Positions 1-8,255 of a DNA stretch of 64,000 nucleotides are shown piece after piece (the stretch's first letter is position 1; each line of letters starts with the position of its first letter). A model generated the notes under the pieces. The model was not told where the DNA came from and did no database searches. It saw nothing but the letters and a program-made list of their open reading frames with translations. The stretch spans positions 4,187,001 to 4,251,000 of the forward strand of contig NZ_LT827010.1 in the NCBI RefSeq assembly GCF_900119315.1, read 5' to 3'. The position numbers were made by a program, and so were the translations under genes. The DNA comes from Actinoplanes sp. SE50/110 (lineage in GTDB: Bacteria > Actinomycetota > Actinomycetes > Mycobacteriales > Micromonosporaceae).

Positions 1-522
1 GTCACCGGCCGCGCCCCGCGCTCCGTCAACGGACTACCCGCGCACATCCTGCTCGTGCACGCGGTCGTCGCCCTGCTCCCGCTGAGCGCCCTGCTGCTCG
101 CCCTGACCGCGCTGTGGCCGGCCGCCCGCGCCCGGCTGGCCCTGTTCAACGTCGTCCTGGCGTGGGTGGTCGTGCTGCTCACTCCGCTGACCACCAGCGC
201 GGGGGAGTGGCTGGAACAGCGGGTGCCGCGCAGCGACCTGGTCCACCGGCACGCCGAACTCGGCGACTCGGCGATCTTCTACGCGCTGCCGATCGCGGTC
301 CTCGCCGTGCTCGTCTGGTGGCGGCACCGGGAGGCCACCGCCACGCCGGGCGGCCGGGCGTTCCTTGCGCCGCGCTCGGCGGCCGTCACCGGGATCGTGA
401 CCGTGCTGGCGGTGGCCGCGGCGGCAGCCGGCGTCTACGGCATGTACCGGATCGGCGACTCGGGCGCGAAGGCCGCCTGGACCGGCGGCTTCAGCACCAC
501 CGACACCGGGCGTGGCGACTGA
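1..522 (+). CDS. DUF2231-type integral membrane protein, 5-prime partial
   Basis: The open frame is already running at base 1 and ends at a TGA at 520-522, so the first few codons lie outside the window. The peptide opens with NGLPAHILLVHAVVAL, the usual N-terminus of DUF2231 membrane proteins, in which a GLPAH motif leads into the first helix. About four hydrophobic segments follow, around residues 16-40, 50-65, 92-108 and 122-142. A histidine (HRHAELGD) sits between helices 2 and 3. Family function is unknown; members are predicted cytoplasmic-membrane proteins, sometimes next to redox genes. The nearest in-frame start inside the window, GTG at 55, would delete the conserved motif and is unlikely. 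Confidence 0.8.
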   Translation, partial: VTGRAPRSVNGLPAHILLVHAVVALLPLSALLLALTALWPAARARLALFNVVLAWVVVLLTPLTTSAGEWLEQRVPRSDLVHRHAELGDSAIFYALPIAVLAVLVWWRHREATATPGGRAFLAPRSAAVTGIVTVLAVAAAAAGVYGMYRIGDSGAKAAWTGGFSTTDTGRGD

Positions 523-536
523 ACCGGAGCGATCCC

Positions 537-1565
537 TCAGGCGCAGCTCGCCGGGTCGGCGGGCGGGCTGACGGCGCCGACAGACCCGCCCTGTGACGAG
601 TCGTAGCGGTACCACTTGCCGCTGCCGCCGACGTTCGTCGCGCAGATCCTGTAGGTGTCGGCAGAGGTGGGGACGTAGTACAGCTTCGTCTTGTCGGACA
701 GCGTGATCTTCTCCGTCGACGAGCCGACCGCCACCTGGGGCGTGCCGCCAGAGCTGTTGTCGCCGGCGATCGCGGTGTCCGGGTAGGTGTTGCCCATCTC
801 GGTGTAGGCCTCCTCGACGGCGGCGATGGCGCCGCGCACGTCCGACTGGGCCGCCCGGTCGGCGGTCTCGGCTGAGGCGCCCGTGTCAGCGGCGAGCTGC
901 CCGGTGACCGGGAGCCCGCAGGATCGCTGCATCCGGCTCAGATTCTCGACGGCGGACACCGCTGTCTCCGCCATCCGCGCGGTGGTGGCGGAACCGGCTG
1001 TCGCGGTGTCATCGAAGCCGGCGCGGCGCAGGGCGACCATGGTCTGCACGGCATCGGCGAAGCCCGCGCCCGCATCCTTGAGGTCGCGGGAGAAGACGAG
1101 TCGCCCGGCGAGCGTGTGGATCCGCTCGGCCACCGCCGCGACCCTGCCCACGTCGTCAGCGTCATCCCCGGCGGCGCGGGCGAACGACTGCCGGTCACCG
1201 ATCAGGCCGCAGAGCTCGGACTCGGCCGACGAGTTGACTACGGCCGCGATGGCGCCACCGGCCACCAGAACCGCCGCACCGATCGCCGCGACGACCACGG
1301 TGGCTCGGCGGGGGCTTCGTCCGCGGCTGGCGGGGGATGCCGTCCCGGCCGCGACCACCGGCTCGCCGATCGCCGGTTCCACGACCGGCGGCGCGGGCGG
1401 CGCCGGCTGGACGAAGCCGGTCCACTGCTGCCCGTCCCACCACCGGAACGTGGACGTGCCGCCGGGGTCGGCGTACCAGCCCGCCGGCGACGACCCGCCG
1501 GTAGCTGCCCCGGCGTCGCCATGGGTCAGGGAGGCGTCCAGCAGCTGCGGCGGATCGTTGCTCAT
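537..1565 (-). CDS. DUF2510 single-pass membrane protein with extracytoplasmic domain
   Basis: A 342-residue protein starting at ATG 1565, preceded by GGTGGGG. Residues about 27-52 (AGWYADP then WWDGQQWTGF) are the short tryptophan-rich DUF2510 domain common at the cytoplasmic N-terminus of actinobacterial membrane proteins. A proline-rich linker and an RSPRR basic patch come next, then one membrane helix at about residues 89-113. The rest is a secreted domain with paired cysteines (SELCG, QRSCG, ICATN, ASCA) that may form disulfides. The C-terminal part looks like a small beta-rich module. Function unknown. It converges on the preceding gene with a 14-bp gap. Confidence 0.75.
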   Translation of the reverse strand: MSNDPPQLLDASLTHGDAGAATGGSSPAGWYADPGGTSTFRWWDGQQWTGFVQPAPPAPPVVEPAIGEPVVAAGTASPASRGRSPRRATVVVAAIGAAVLVAGGAIAAVVNSSAESELCGLIGDRQSFARAAGDDADDVGRVAAVAERIHTLAGRLVFSRDLKDAGAGFADAVQTMVALRRAGFDDTATAGSATTARMAETAVSAVENLSRMQRSCGLPVTGQLAADTGASAETADRAAQSDVRGAIAAVEEAYTEMGNTYPDTAIAGDNSSGGTPQVAVGSSTEKITLSDKTKLYYVPTSADTYRICATNVGGSGKWYRYDSSQGGSVGAVSPPADPASCA

Positions 1566-1675
1566 GGCCCCACCATCGGGCCCGGCGCCGGCGTCTTGAG
1601 GATCCGCCGCGACTGTCGGGTGCCGGAATCAGGCGCGGCGGCTCTCGCGGGCCGGTGTCCTCGCATGACAGGGCG

Positions 1676-1713
1676 GCGCGGTGGGACCCGATAGGAGACG
1701 GGTCCCACCGCGC
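1676..1713 (-). terminator. Strong hairpin terminator after the BNR gene
   Basis: A perfect 14-bp inverted repeat (1676-1689 and 1700-1713, arm GCGCGGTGGGACCC) with a 10-base loop lies 10 bp past the stop of the secreted BNR protein. There is no T-run, which is usual for high-GC actinobacteria. It could also shield the divergently placed DUF2510 gene. Confidence 0.75.
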
Positions 1714-1723
1714 GGCCGTGCCG

Positions 1724-4357
1724 TCAGCGCGAGCGCGGAAGCTTGCTCACGTCGTACGACCAGATGCCGCGGCCGTGCGTGGCCGCGTACAGCGTGCGCC
1801 CGGTCGGGTCGGTGCGCAGTTCGAGCGTCGCCGTGGTCGGCAGGTTGCGGCCGAGCACCAGCCAGGACCGCGCGTGCGCGGGCCGGTAGAAGACGGCGTT
1901 GTCGGTGGCCGCGACGAGCCCGCCGCCGCGGACCAGTTTGACCGCGTCGGCCGGGATGTCCGGCAGGTTGCCGGAGATGTCGGTCCAGTGTTCGCCGGCG
2001 TCGGTCGACTCGAAGACGTGGCCGATGCCCGCGCCGGGGCCCTCGGTCCAGCGCCGGGAGAAGCCGTTGATCGCGACGACCACGTGGTTCGGGTTCGCCG
2101 GGTCGACGTCGAAACCGGAGACGTATCGGTTGGGCAGGTCGGGCAGGGCGAGCTGGTGCCAGCCGGTGCCGTCGGTGTGCCCGACCGCGATGCCGCGGGT
2201 GAAGCCCTGGTTGTTGCACGGACCGCACCAACCGGCGTAGACCAGGCCGCCCGAGGTGGACACGGCCGTGGCGGTGTGCCCGGCGCCCAGGTCGAACAGG
2301 TTGGTCCACTCGGCACCGGAACGGATCGCGTAGCCCTTGGTGTTGAGCCAGACGTGCCGGCCGCCGGCGACCCAGACCGTGGCGTCGCGCGGGTCCTGGT
2401 TGAGCGGGGCGATGAAGCGCGCCTCACCGGTCTTGTTGTCCGGCGGTGCGACCTCGTAGCTGGTGGCCTTGCTGCGGTCGGTGGTCCAGGCGCCGTCGTT
2501 GACCGCGCAGTTGTTGGTCACCCACACGTCGAGGTAGACGTACTCCTCGGCGATGTTGCAGCCGTTGCCCGGGTCGACGATGGTGTCCCCGCCGTCGCCG
2601 CCGAAGTTGGAGCCCATCGCCCGGTCGCCGGGGCGCAGGATGGACTGGCCGTTGTCCTGCAGGCCGCCGGAGACCGCGAGGCCCTTGCCGTCGCGCCCGA
2701 CGCCCACCGAGTAGTACTGCAGCACGTCCATCGAGCCGTCGTTGAGCGGGGTCCAGTCGGTGGCGTGCCCGGCGGCGTCGGCGGCGCCGCGGACGGGCCG
2801 GCGGAAGGTGCCGCCGTCGTCGCCGACCACCACGTACGTCCTGCCGTGGTTCGATCCGATCGTCACCGAGTGCTGGTCGGCGTGCACCGTCTGGTGGCAG
2901 TCACCGGTCTGCTTGCCCGGGTCGATCGACCAGCAGGGGAAGCCGAAGTTCCAGTACGGGCCGGGCACGGTCCAGTTCGCCCCGCCGTCGGTGGTCTCGA
3001 AGACCTCTTCGAGGCCCAGGTACACGTGGTTGGCGTCGGTCGGGTCGACCTGCAGGAACTGGTTGTACCAGGCCTGGATGCCGGGCATGTAGCCGGGATC
3101 GGTCAGCGCCGAGCCGGACGCGGCCAGCTTGTGGTAGTCCGCCGACAGCGTCCACGGCCCGAACGGCGAGCCGGACGCGGACACGTAGATGCCCTGCAGC
3201 GCGCTGTCCGGGTTGGTGGTCAGCTGGGTCGGCGACTCCTCGATGGCGTAGTACCGGGAGCCGTCCGCGGCCGCCGCGAAGGTCACCGTGCCCACGTTCG
3301 CCGCGTCCGAGGCGATGTCGCCGGCCAGCGTGGTCCGCTGCCAGACGCCGCCGACGCGGGTGTAGAAGCCGTTGTACGTGTCGCCGCTGCGCCACCCGGC
3401 CGCGATGACCACCTTCGACGGGTCTTTCGGGTCGGCGGCGAAGTCGTTGACAATGTTCTTGTACGGGGCGTTGGCGTCGCCCGCCTGCGCGCCGCCGGGC
3501 AGGAAGTCCGGGTTCGGCACGAACTCCTGCTTCCACGGCCCGGACAGCTTCTTGATCGAGTGGCTGAACGCCCCGCGGTTCGTCGCCACCCACGCGGTGT
3601 CGCCGAAGATCCGCAGCTTGCGGATGATCGTGCTCTCCAGCTCGGTGCCACCCACCCGGTCCCGGGTGGTGAAGCGGCCGGTCCGGGGGTGGCTCAGCAC
3701 GTAGACACCGCTGCCGACGAACGAGGTGGCGCTGGTGTTGCCCTCGCCGGTGGCCCACCACAGCCGGCCGGAGCGGTCCAGCCGCAGATCGCCGGTCGAC
3801 GGGGACGGGACCCGCTCGGCGATCGGCTGCCAGTGGCCGCCGCCGGTGCGGGACCGCCAGACGCCGCCGTTGGCCGCGCCGGCGTACACGAAGCCGTGGT
3901 CGTCGGCGGCCAGGCCGGTGACCCGGCCGGTGACGAAGCCGGCGCCGCCGGAGGAGTTGCTGTTGACGTCGCGGTAGCGGGGGTCGTCGGAGTTGTACGG
4001 CCGGTCGGTGACCTGCTGCCAGGTGCCCCCGGTCGACTTCAGCGACCGCAGCTGCTGCCAGGCGGCGGTGTAGGCGCCCGGGGCGACGATGCCCGGAGCG
4101 GATCGCGCCTCGGCGTACTGCTCGGCCTGTTCGGCGATCTCCTCCGGGTCCTCGCCCTCGTCCTCGTCGGCCTTGGCGGATCGGGAGCTGAACCCGGCGT
4201 GCAGCGCGGCCCGCTGCTGGGCGGCCTGCACGTGACGCTGGTACGGCTCGGGCCGTGGTTGGCCACCGGGCGCGGCCGCGGCACCGGACGGGATCAACCC
4301 GACCACGGTGACCAGCGCCACGCTGGAGATCAAAAGCTTGCGTTGTCGAGGCGACAC
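1724..4357 (-). CDS. Large secreted BNR/WD40-like beta-propeller protein (sialidase-like fold)
   Basis: GTG at 4357 is preceded by GGGGAGG at a good distance. It opens a signal peptide: SPRQRKLL, a hydrophobic core, and a likely cut after SGAAAA. Frames further upstream lack a ribosome site. The mature protein (about 845 residues) has an acidic, charged N-terminal stretch (KADEDEGEDPEE), then repeated blades with YAG(A)ANGGVWRS, STDAGEHWTD and TDGGANW motifs. These are Asp-box (BNR) signatures seen in sialidases, Vps10-like propellers and secreted glycosidases. Cysteines cluster in the middle (FPCWS, GDCHQ, NGCN, NNCAV, WCGPCNN). The C-terminus ends with YAATHGRGIWSYD, a typical last blade. 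Catalytic residues cannot be assigned by eye, so enzymatic activity is not claimed. Confidence 0.8.
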   Translation of the reverse strand: MSPRQRKLLISSVALVTVVGLIPSGAAAAPGGQPRPEPYQRHVQAAQQRAALHAGFSSRSAKADEDEGEDPEEIAEQAEQYAEARSAPGIVAPGAYTAAWQQLRSLKSTGGTWQQVTDRPYNSDDPRYRDVNSNSSGGAGFVTGRVTGLAADDHGFVYAGAANGGVWRSRTGGGHWQPIAERVPSPSTGDLRLDRSGRLWWATGEGNTSATSFVGSGVYVLSHPRTGRFTTRDRVGGTELESTIIRKLRIFGDTAWVATNRGAFSHSIKKLSGPWKQEFVPNPDFLPGGAQAGDANAPYKNIVNDFAADPKDPSKVVIAAGWRSGDTYNGFYTRVGGVWQRTTLAGDIASDAANVGTVTFAAAADGSRYYAIEESPTQLTTNPDSALQGIYVSASGSPFGPWTLSADYHKLAASGSALTDPGYMPGIQAWYNQFLQVDPTDANHVYLGLEEVFETTDGGANWTVPGPYWNFGFPCWSIDPGKQTGDCHQTVHADQHSVTIGSNHGRTYVVVGDDGGTFRRPVRGAADAAGHATDWTPLNDGSMDVLQYYSVGVGRDGKGLAVSGGLQDNGQSILRPGDRAMGSNFGGDGGDTIVDPGNGCNIAEEYVYLDVWVTNNCAVNDGAWTTDRSKATSYEVAPPDNKTGEARFIAPLNQDPRDATVWVAGGRHVWLNTKGYAIRSGAEWTNLFDLGAGHTATAVSTSGGLVYAGWCGPCNNQGFTRGIAVGHTDGTGWHQLALPDLPNRYVSGFDVDPANPNHVVVAINGFSRRWTEGPGAGIGHVFESTDAGEHWTDISGNLPDIPADAVKLVRGGGLVAATDNAVFYRPAHARSWLVLGRNLPTTATLELRTDPTGRTLYAATHGRGIWSYDVSKLPRSR

Positions 4358-4574
4358 TGCCTGAACCTCCCCATAGGACACATTCACCTGGGAAATCTTC
4401 AGGAGTCGGGGGAGATCCGCAACGATTCCGATCAGTGCATGAGCGCATCGAACAAACCGGCACAGCGGTCGATCTCTCCCATTCACCTACGAAGGGTAGG
4501 AGGGTGATCGCCGTTTCGTCCGGCGGGTCCGCGGGCACACCTCTCGGTGACGCACCAAGGAGGTGAACACCGCG

Positions 4575-5012
4575 ATGAGCGACTCATTGCGTACCGGGAC
4601 GCCGGGCACGGCGTCCACAGCCGACCTGGTCAGCCAGGCGGCCGCGCAGATCTCCACGCTGGTTCGCGACGAGCTGGCCCTGGCCAGGGCGGAACTGACC
4701 GAGAAGGGTAAGCGCGCCGGTGTCGGCGGCGGGCTCTTCGGCGGCGCCGGCGTGCTGGCCCTGTACGGGCTCGGCCTGCTGCTGACCCTCGCCGTCGTCC
4801 TGCTCGACCTGGTCCTGCCGCTGTGGCTGTCGGTGCTGATCGTCGCGGTCGTCGTCTTCGCCGCGGCCGGCGTCGCCGCGCTGCTCGGCAAGAAGAAGCT
4901 GGCCGAGGCGACGCCGCTGGCCCCCAAGGCCGCGATCGACAGTGTCGAGGCCGACGTCAAGACCGTGAAGACCGCAGCCCAGCGAGGACGGAACCACTAT
5001 GACCAGGCCTGA
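4575..5012 (+). CDS. Actinobacterial holin-superfamily III membrane protein
   Basis: ATG 4575 has AAGGAGG 11 bases upstream; the GTG at 4563 overlaps that site and is rejected. The 145-residue product has an amphipathic N-terminus (TADLVSQAAAQISTLVRDE, then LALARAELTEKGKRAG) and two adjacent membrane helices at about residues 50-75 and 80-105, followed by a lysine-rich tail. This is the PF07332 pattern (putative actinobacterial holin-X). Despite the name, most members are chromosomal and not phage lysis proteins. It overlaps the next gene by 14 bp, and such pairs with DUF3618 proteins are common in actinobacteria, where they are thought to act at the membrane under stress. Confidence 0.85.
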   Translation: MSDSLRTGTPGTASTADLVSQAAAQISTLVRDELALARAELTEKGKRAGVGGGLFGGAGVLALYGLGLLLTLAVVLLDLVLPLWLSVLIVAVVVFAAAGVAALLGKKKLAEATPLAPKAAIDSVEADVKTVKTAAQRGRNHYDQA

Positions 5013-5460
5013 CGTTCCCGCCGATCCCGACGACCTGCGGGAGGAGATCCAGCAGACCCGCGCCGACCTGGGCGCCACGGTCGAGGCGCTGGTCGCGAAG
5101 ACCGACGTGAAGGGCCGCGCCAAGCAGGCCGCCAGGGAGAAGGTCGAGACCGCCAAGGCCAAGGCCGCGGAGACGGTCGAGACCGCCAAGGTCAAGGCCG
5201 CCGACACGGTCGAGACCGCCAAGGTCAAGGCCGCCGAGACGGTCGGGACCGCCAAGGTCAAGGCCGCCGACACGGTCGAGACCGTCAAGGCCAAGAGCAC
5301 CGAGATCGCCGGTACGGCGAAGGACCGGATCGCCGAGGCGAAGAGCACCGTGGTCGAGCAGACCAGCCCGGCGACCCGCCGTGCGGTCCCGCCGGCCGTC
5401 ATCGCCGCGGCCGCCCTGCTCGGCGTGATCGTGCTGCTCCTGCGCCGCCGCCGGCGCTGA
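4999..5460 (+). CDS. DUF3618 repeat protein with C-terminal membrane anchor
   Basis: The 153-residue protein begins PDDLREEIQQTRADLG, the DUF3618 signature. The middle (residues about 50-100) is a lysine/alanine-rich amphipathic helix of near-identical 11-residue repeats (AETVETAKVKA and variants), like apolipoprotein or LEA-type repeats. A single membrane helix at about residues 130-148 and an RRRRR tail end the protein. The start overlaps the holin-like gene by 14 bp, so the two are translationally coupled. Likely role: a peripheral rod anchored in the membrane next to the holin-like partner. This is inference. Confidence 0.85.
   Translation: MTRPDVPADPDDLREEIQQTRADLGATVEALVAKTDVKGRAKQAAREKVETAKAKAAETVETAKVKAADTVETAKVKAAETVGTAKVKAADTVETVKAKSTEIAGTAKDRIAEAKSTVVEQTSPATRRAVPPAVIAAAALLGVIVLLLRRRRR
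5161..5292 (+). repeat. Four tandem 33-bp coding repeats
   Basis: Units start at 5161, 5194, 5227 and 5260, each 33 bp and differing at a few positions. Each encodes an 11-residue helical repeat (KAAETVETAKV type), and a partial unit precedes at 5146. The copies alternate GAG/GAC at codon 4, which suggests expansion of a 66-bp pair. Confidence 0.85.
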
Positions 5461-5474
5461 GCCCCGCCGCACCC

Positions 5475-5502
5475 GGCCGGCACGGCGCCCGCCGTGCCGG
5501 CC
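5475..5502 (+). terminator. Hairpin terminator after the DUF3618 gene
   Basis: A perfect 12-bp stem (GGCCGGCACGGC at 5475-5486, complement at 5491-5502) with a 4-base loop begins 14 bp after the stop codon. No T-run is present. Confidence 0.7.
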
Positions 5503-5586
5503 GTCGTCGCGGGGTAAGGTTCAGTTCAGGTGTGCCGGGAAGTCTGGTCGGCGACTGTCCGCCGTGCCCGCTTCCCGAGGAGCTCC

Positions 5587-6900
5587 GTGTCCGCACCGCC
5601 GTCCCGCCCGCGTCGTCCCCTGTTCGGCCGCGGCAGCTGGCCCGAGGTCAGCCGGATCGGAGACATCCTGCGCGCCGAGACCGTCGGCGGGGCACTGCTG
5701 CTGTGCGCCGCGGTCATCGCCCTGATCTGGGCGAACTCGCCGTGGTCGGCCGCCTATCAGGCGCTGGTCGCGGCCCGGGCCGCGGTGCCGGCGCTGCACC
5801 TGGATCTGACCCTCGCACAGTGGGCGTCCGACGGTCTGCTGGCGATCTTCTTCTTCGTCGCCGGCCTGGAGCTGAAACGCGAATTCGTCGCCGGTGACCT
5901 GCGGGACCCGCGCCGGGCGGCGCTGCCGGTGGCGGCCGCGCTGGGCGGGATGGCGGCGCCGGCGCTGATCTACACGGCGGTCAACGTCACCGCCGCCGGC
6001 GGGGTGCCGTCCGGGTGGGCGGTGCCGACCGCCACCGACATCGCGTTCGCGCTGGCCGTCCTCGGGGTGATCGCCACCCACCTGCCGGCGGCGCTGCGCA
6101 CCTTCCTGCTGACCCTCGCCGTGGTGGACGACCTGCTGGCGATCGTCATCATCGCGGTCTTCTACACCGACGCCCTGCATCCGCTGCCGCTGCTGGCCGC
6201 GCTGCTGCCGCTGGCCGGTTTCGCGGTGCTGGTGCAGCGCCGGGTGCGGGCGTGGTGGCTGCTGCTGCCGCTGGCCGCGGCCACCTGGGTGCTGGTGCAC
6301 GCCTCCGGGGTGCACGCCACCGTCGCCGGGGTGCTGCTCGGCTTCGCGGTTCCGGTCGTGCGCCGCGCGCAGGGGCCCGGCCCGGGCCTGGCCGAGCATT
6401 TCGAGCACCGGTGGCGGCCGCTGTCGGCCGGGGTGGCGGTGCCGCTGTTCGCGTTCTTCGCGGCCGGGGTCCCGCTGGCCGGCGCCGGCGGGCTCGGCGC
6501 CACCCTGCGCGACCCGGTGACTCTGGGGATCGCCGCCGGCCTGATCGCCGGCAAGTGCGCCGGGGTGTTCGGCGCCACCTGGCTGGTGCAGCGGACCACC
6601 CGCGCCAGTCTCGACGACGGGGTGAGCTGGTGGGACGTGTTCGGTCTGGCGCTGCTGGCCGGCATCGGTTTCACGGTGTCGCTGCTGATCGGCGAGTTGG
6701 CCTTCGGCGCCGGCAGCGTGACCGGCGAGCACGCCCGGATCGGCATCCTGGCCGGCTCGGTGACCGCGGCGCTGCTGGCGTCCGTGGTCCTGCGGCTCCG
6801 CAATCGACACTACCGCCGGCTCTGCGCGGCCGAGGCGGTGGACACCGACGCCGACGGCGTTCCGGACGTCTATCAGCACGACGCTCACCCCGAGGTCTGA
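5587..6900 (+). CDS. nhaA: Na+/H+ antiporter NhaA
   Basis: Exchanges two protons for one sodium ion across the cytoplasmic membrane. GTG 5587 has GAGGAG just upstream and gives 437 residues with a basic N-terminus (SAPPSRPRRPLFGRG). About 12 membrane helices are visible. Family landmarks are intact: FFFVAGLELKREF, PTATDIAFALAVLG for the unwound helix IV, and VVDDLLAIVIIAVFY with the paired aspartates that bind the ion. The C-terminal half has VSLLIGELAF. The final 25 residues (TDADGVPDVYQHDAHPEV) resemble a calcium-binding DxDxDG loop and are outside the core. It stands alone, with no NhaR-like regulator next to it. Confidence 0.95.
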   Translation: MSAPPSRPRRPLFGRGSWPEVSRIGDILRAETVGGALLLCAAVIALIWANSPWSAAYQALVAARAAVPALHLDLTLAQWASDGLLAIFFFVAGLELKREFVAGDLRDPRRAALPVAAALGGMAAPALIYTAVNVTAAGGVPSGWAVPTATDIAFALAVLGVIATHLPAALRTFLLTLAVVDDLLAIVIIAVFYTDALHPLPLLAALLPLAGFAVLVQRRVRAWWLLLPLAAATWVLVHASGVHATVAGVLLGFAVPVVRRAQGPGPGLAEHFEHRWRPLSAGVAVPLFAFFAAGVPLAGAGGLGATLRDPVTLGIAAGLIAGKCAGVFGATWLVQRTTRASLDDGVSWWDVFGLALLAGIGFTVSLLIGELAFGAGSVTGEHARIGILAGSVTAALLASVVLRLRNRHYRRLCAAEAVDTDADGVPDVYQHDAHPEV

Positions 6901-7141
6901 TCTTTCGCGGGCCGGCGCAGGCGACTCACCGGGATCCCGGTGATCGACCTGGACGGCTTCCAGGCGGTCACCCGACATCTGCGCCCCGGCGTCCGCGGCC
7001 GCACCGCGGTCGGCCGAAAGGCCCGAGGTCGTGCTCTGTTCGCCCGAGGGTCGGCGGCAGGCATGGACATGTTCATGATTTTCGATTGATATGACTCCGA
7101 GCGGTCGGCGTGGCGCCGGCCGGCAAAACGGAGGATCACAC

Positions 7142-8173
7142 GTGCGCACTCACCTCAAGCGCGGGGTCGCGGCGGTCACCGGGCTGGTCGCCGCCGTCGC
7201 GGTGACCGGCACCCCGGCGCAGGCCGCCGGATCGGGCAGCAAGGTTTCGCAGACCACCACGGTCGGCATCCACAATACGTACGACCCGGCCACCTTCGCC
7301 TACCTCGCGCAGGCGCTGGACCAGCGGCCCGGCCTGATCGAGCTGGACGTCTGGCCCGACGTGATCACCCGGGAGTGGAAGGTCAGCCACAGCAACCCGC
7401 TCGGCAACGCCAACAACTGCGTGGCGGCGACCAGCGCGTCCGGGCTGTACTCCGGCCGCGCCAACAAGAACCTGGAGTACTGCCTCGACGACATCCGGCT
7501 GTGGCTCGCCGCGCACCCGGACGCCGGCCCGCTCGTGCTGAAACTGGAGTTGAAGACCGGCTTCAGCGGTCGCACCGGCCAGGGGCCGGCGCAGCTGGAC
7601 GCGGCGATCGCGGCGCACCTGGGCGCGGCCGTGTTCAAGCCCGCCGACCTGCTCGGCTCGTACGCGTCGCTGGACGCCGCCGCGAAGGCGAACGCCTGGC
7701 CGACCCGGGCCCAGCTGGCCGGTAAGGTGATCATCGAGGTGATCCCGGGCACCGTCGAGGAGGGCAACCCGACCGACACGCTGTGGACCGACACCGAGTA
7801 CGCGAGGTATCTGGCCTCGCTGAAGGCGGCCGGCACGCTGAGCCGGGCGCAGATCTTCCCGGCGGTGCACAACGCGGCCAAGGGCGACCCGCGCACCCGC
7901 TACCCGGACACCTCGCTGCGCCCGTGGTTCGTCACCTTCGACGGTGACGCGAACACCTACGTGACCGGCGGCATCGACACCGCCTGGTACGACACCAACC
8001 ACTATCTGCTGGTGATGACCGACGTGCAAAACATCGCCCCGGTGGTCACCGCCGGCGACACCGCCGCGGCGAAGGCCCGGGTGGCGCAGGTCGCCGCCGC
8101 GCATGCCAGTGTCGCCTCCTCCGACTGGTCGTCGATGCCCGCCGTGGACGCGATCGTGGCCGACCGCGGATAA
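7142..8173 (+). CDS. Secreted PI-PLC-like phosphodiesterase (Ca2+-dependent type)
   Basis: GTG 7142 follows ACGGAGGATCACAC, and the product starts with a Sec signal peptide (HLKRGVAAVTGL, cut near AQAA). The mature enzyme begins with TVGIHNTYDPATF, matching the first catalytic histidine of PLC-like TIM barrels, then LIELDVWPD for metal ligands and KVSHSNPLGN for the second histidine. This arrangement is that of the calcium-dependent PI-PLC C1 family (PF16670) found in Streptomyces. Length 343 residues fits. It probably cleaves phosphoinositides or related lipids outside the cell. Substrate is inferred from family only. It belongs to a run of secreted hydrolases with the next two genes, each with its own ribosome site. 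Confidence 0.85.
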   Translation: MRTHLKRGVAAVTGLVAAVAVTGTPAQAAGSGSKVSQTTTVGIHNTYDPATFAYLAQALDQRPGLIELDVWPDVITREWKVSHSNPLGNANNCVAATSASGLYSGRANKNLEYCLDDIRLWLAAHPDAGPLVLKLELKTGFSGRTGQGPAQLDAAIAAHLGAAVFKPADLLGSYASLDAAAKANAWPTRAQLAGKVIIEVIPGTVEEGNPTDTLWTDTEYARYLASLKAAGTLSRAQIFPAVHNAAKGDPRTRYPDTSLRPWFVTFDGDANTYVTGGIDTAWYDTNHYLLVMTDVQNIAPVVTAGDTAAAKARVAQVAAAHASVASSDWSSMPAVDAIVADRG

Positions 8174-8255
8174 CCGCCCGGCGGGCGAGCAGGGCGCGGA
8201 GACGTTAATTTACGAGCATCTCCGGCAGTGATCCACCGACCTCACTGGAGGACCT

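Noticed and set aside
1655..4507. A 950-codon open frame opposite the secreted BNR protein
   Set aside because: It is antisense to a gene with signal peptide, ribosome site and repeat motifs. Its translation is arginine/glycine/valine-rich without domains, as expected from high-GC third positions.
4575..5012. Holin-like gene as evidence of a prophage
   Set aside because: No lysin, capsid, integrase or other phage gene is near; this family is mostly chromosomal in actinobacteria.
5161..5292. Regular 33-bp repeats as a CRISPR array
   Set aside because: The repeats are contiguous with no spacers and encode an in-frame helical protein.
6901..7141. Possible gene between nhaA and the PI-PLC-like gene
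   Set aside because: Short frames on both strands have no ribosome site, domain or conserved motif.
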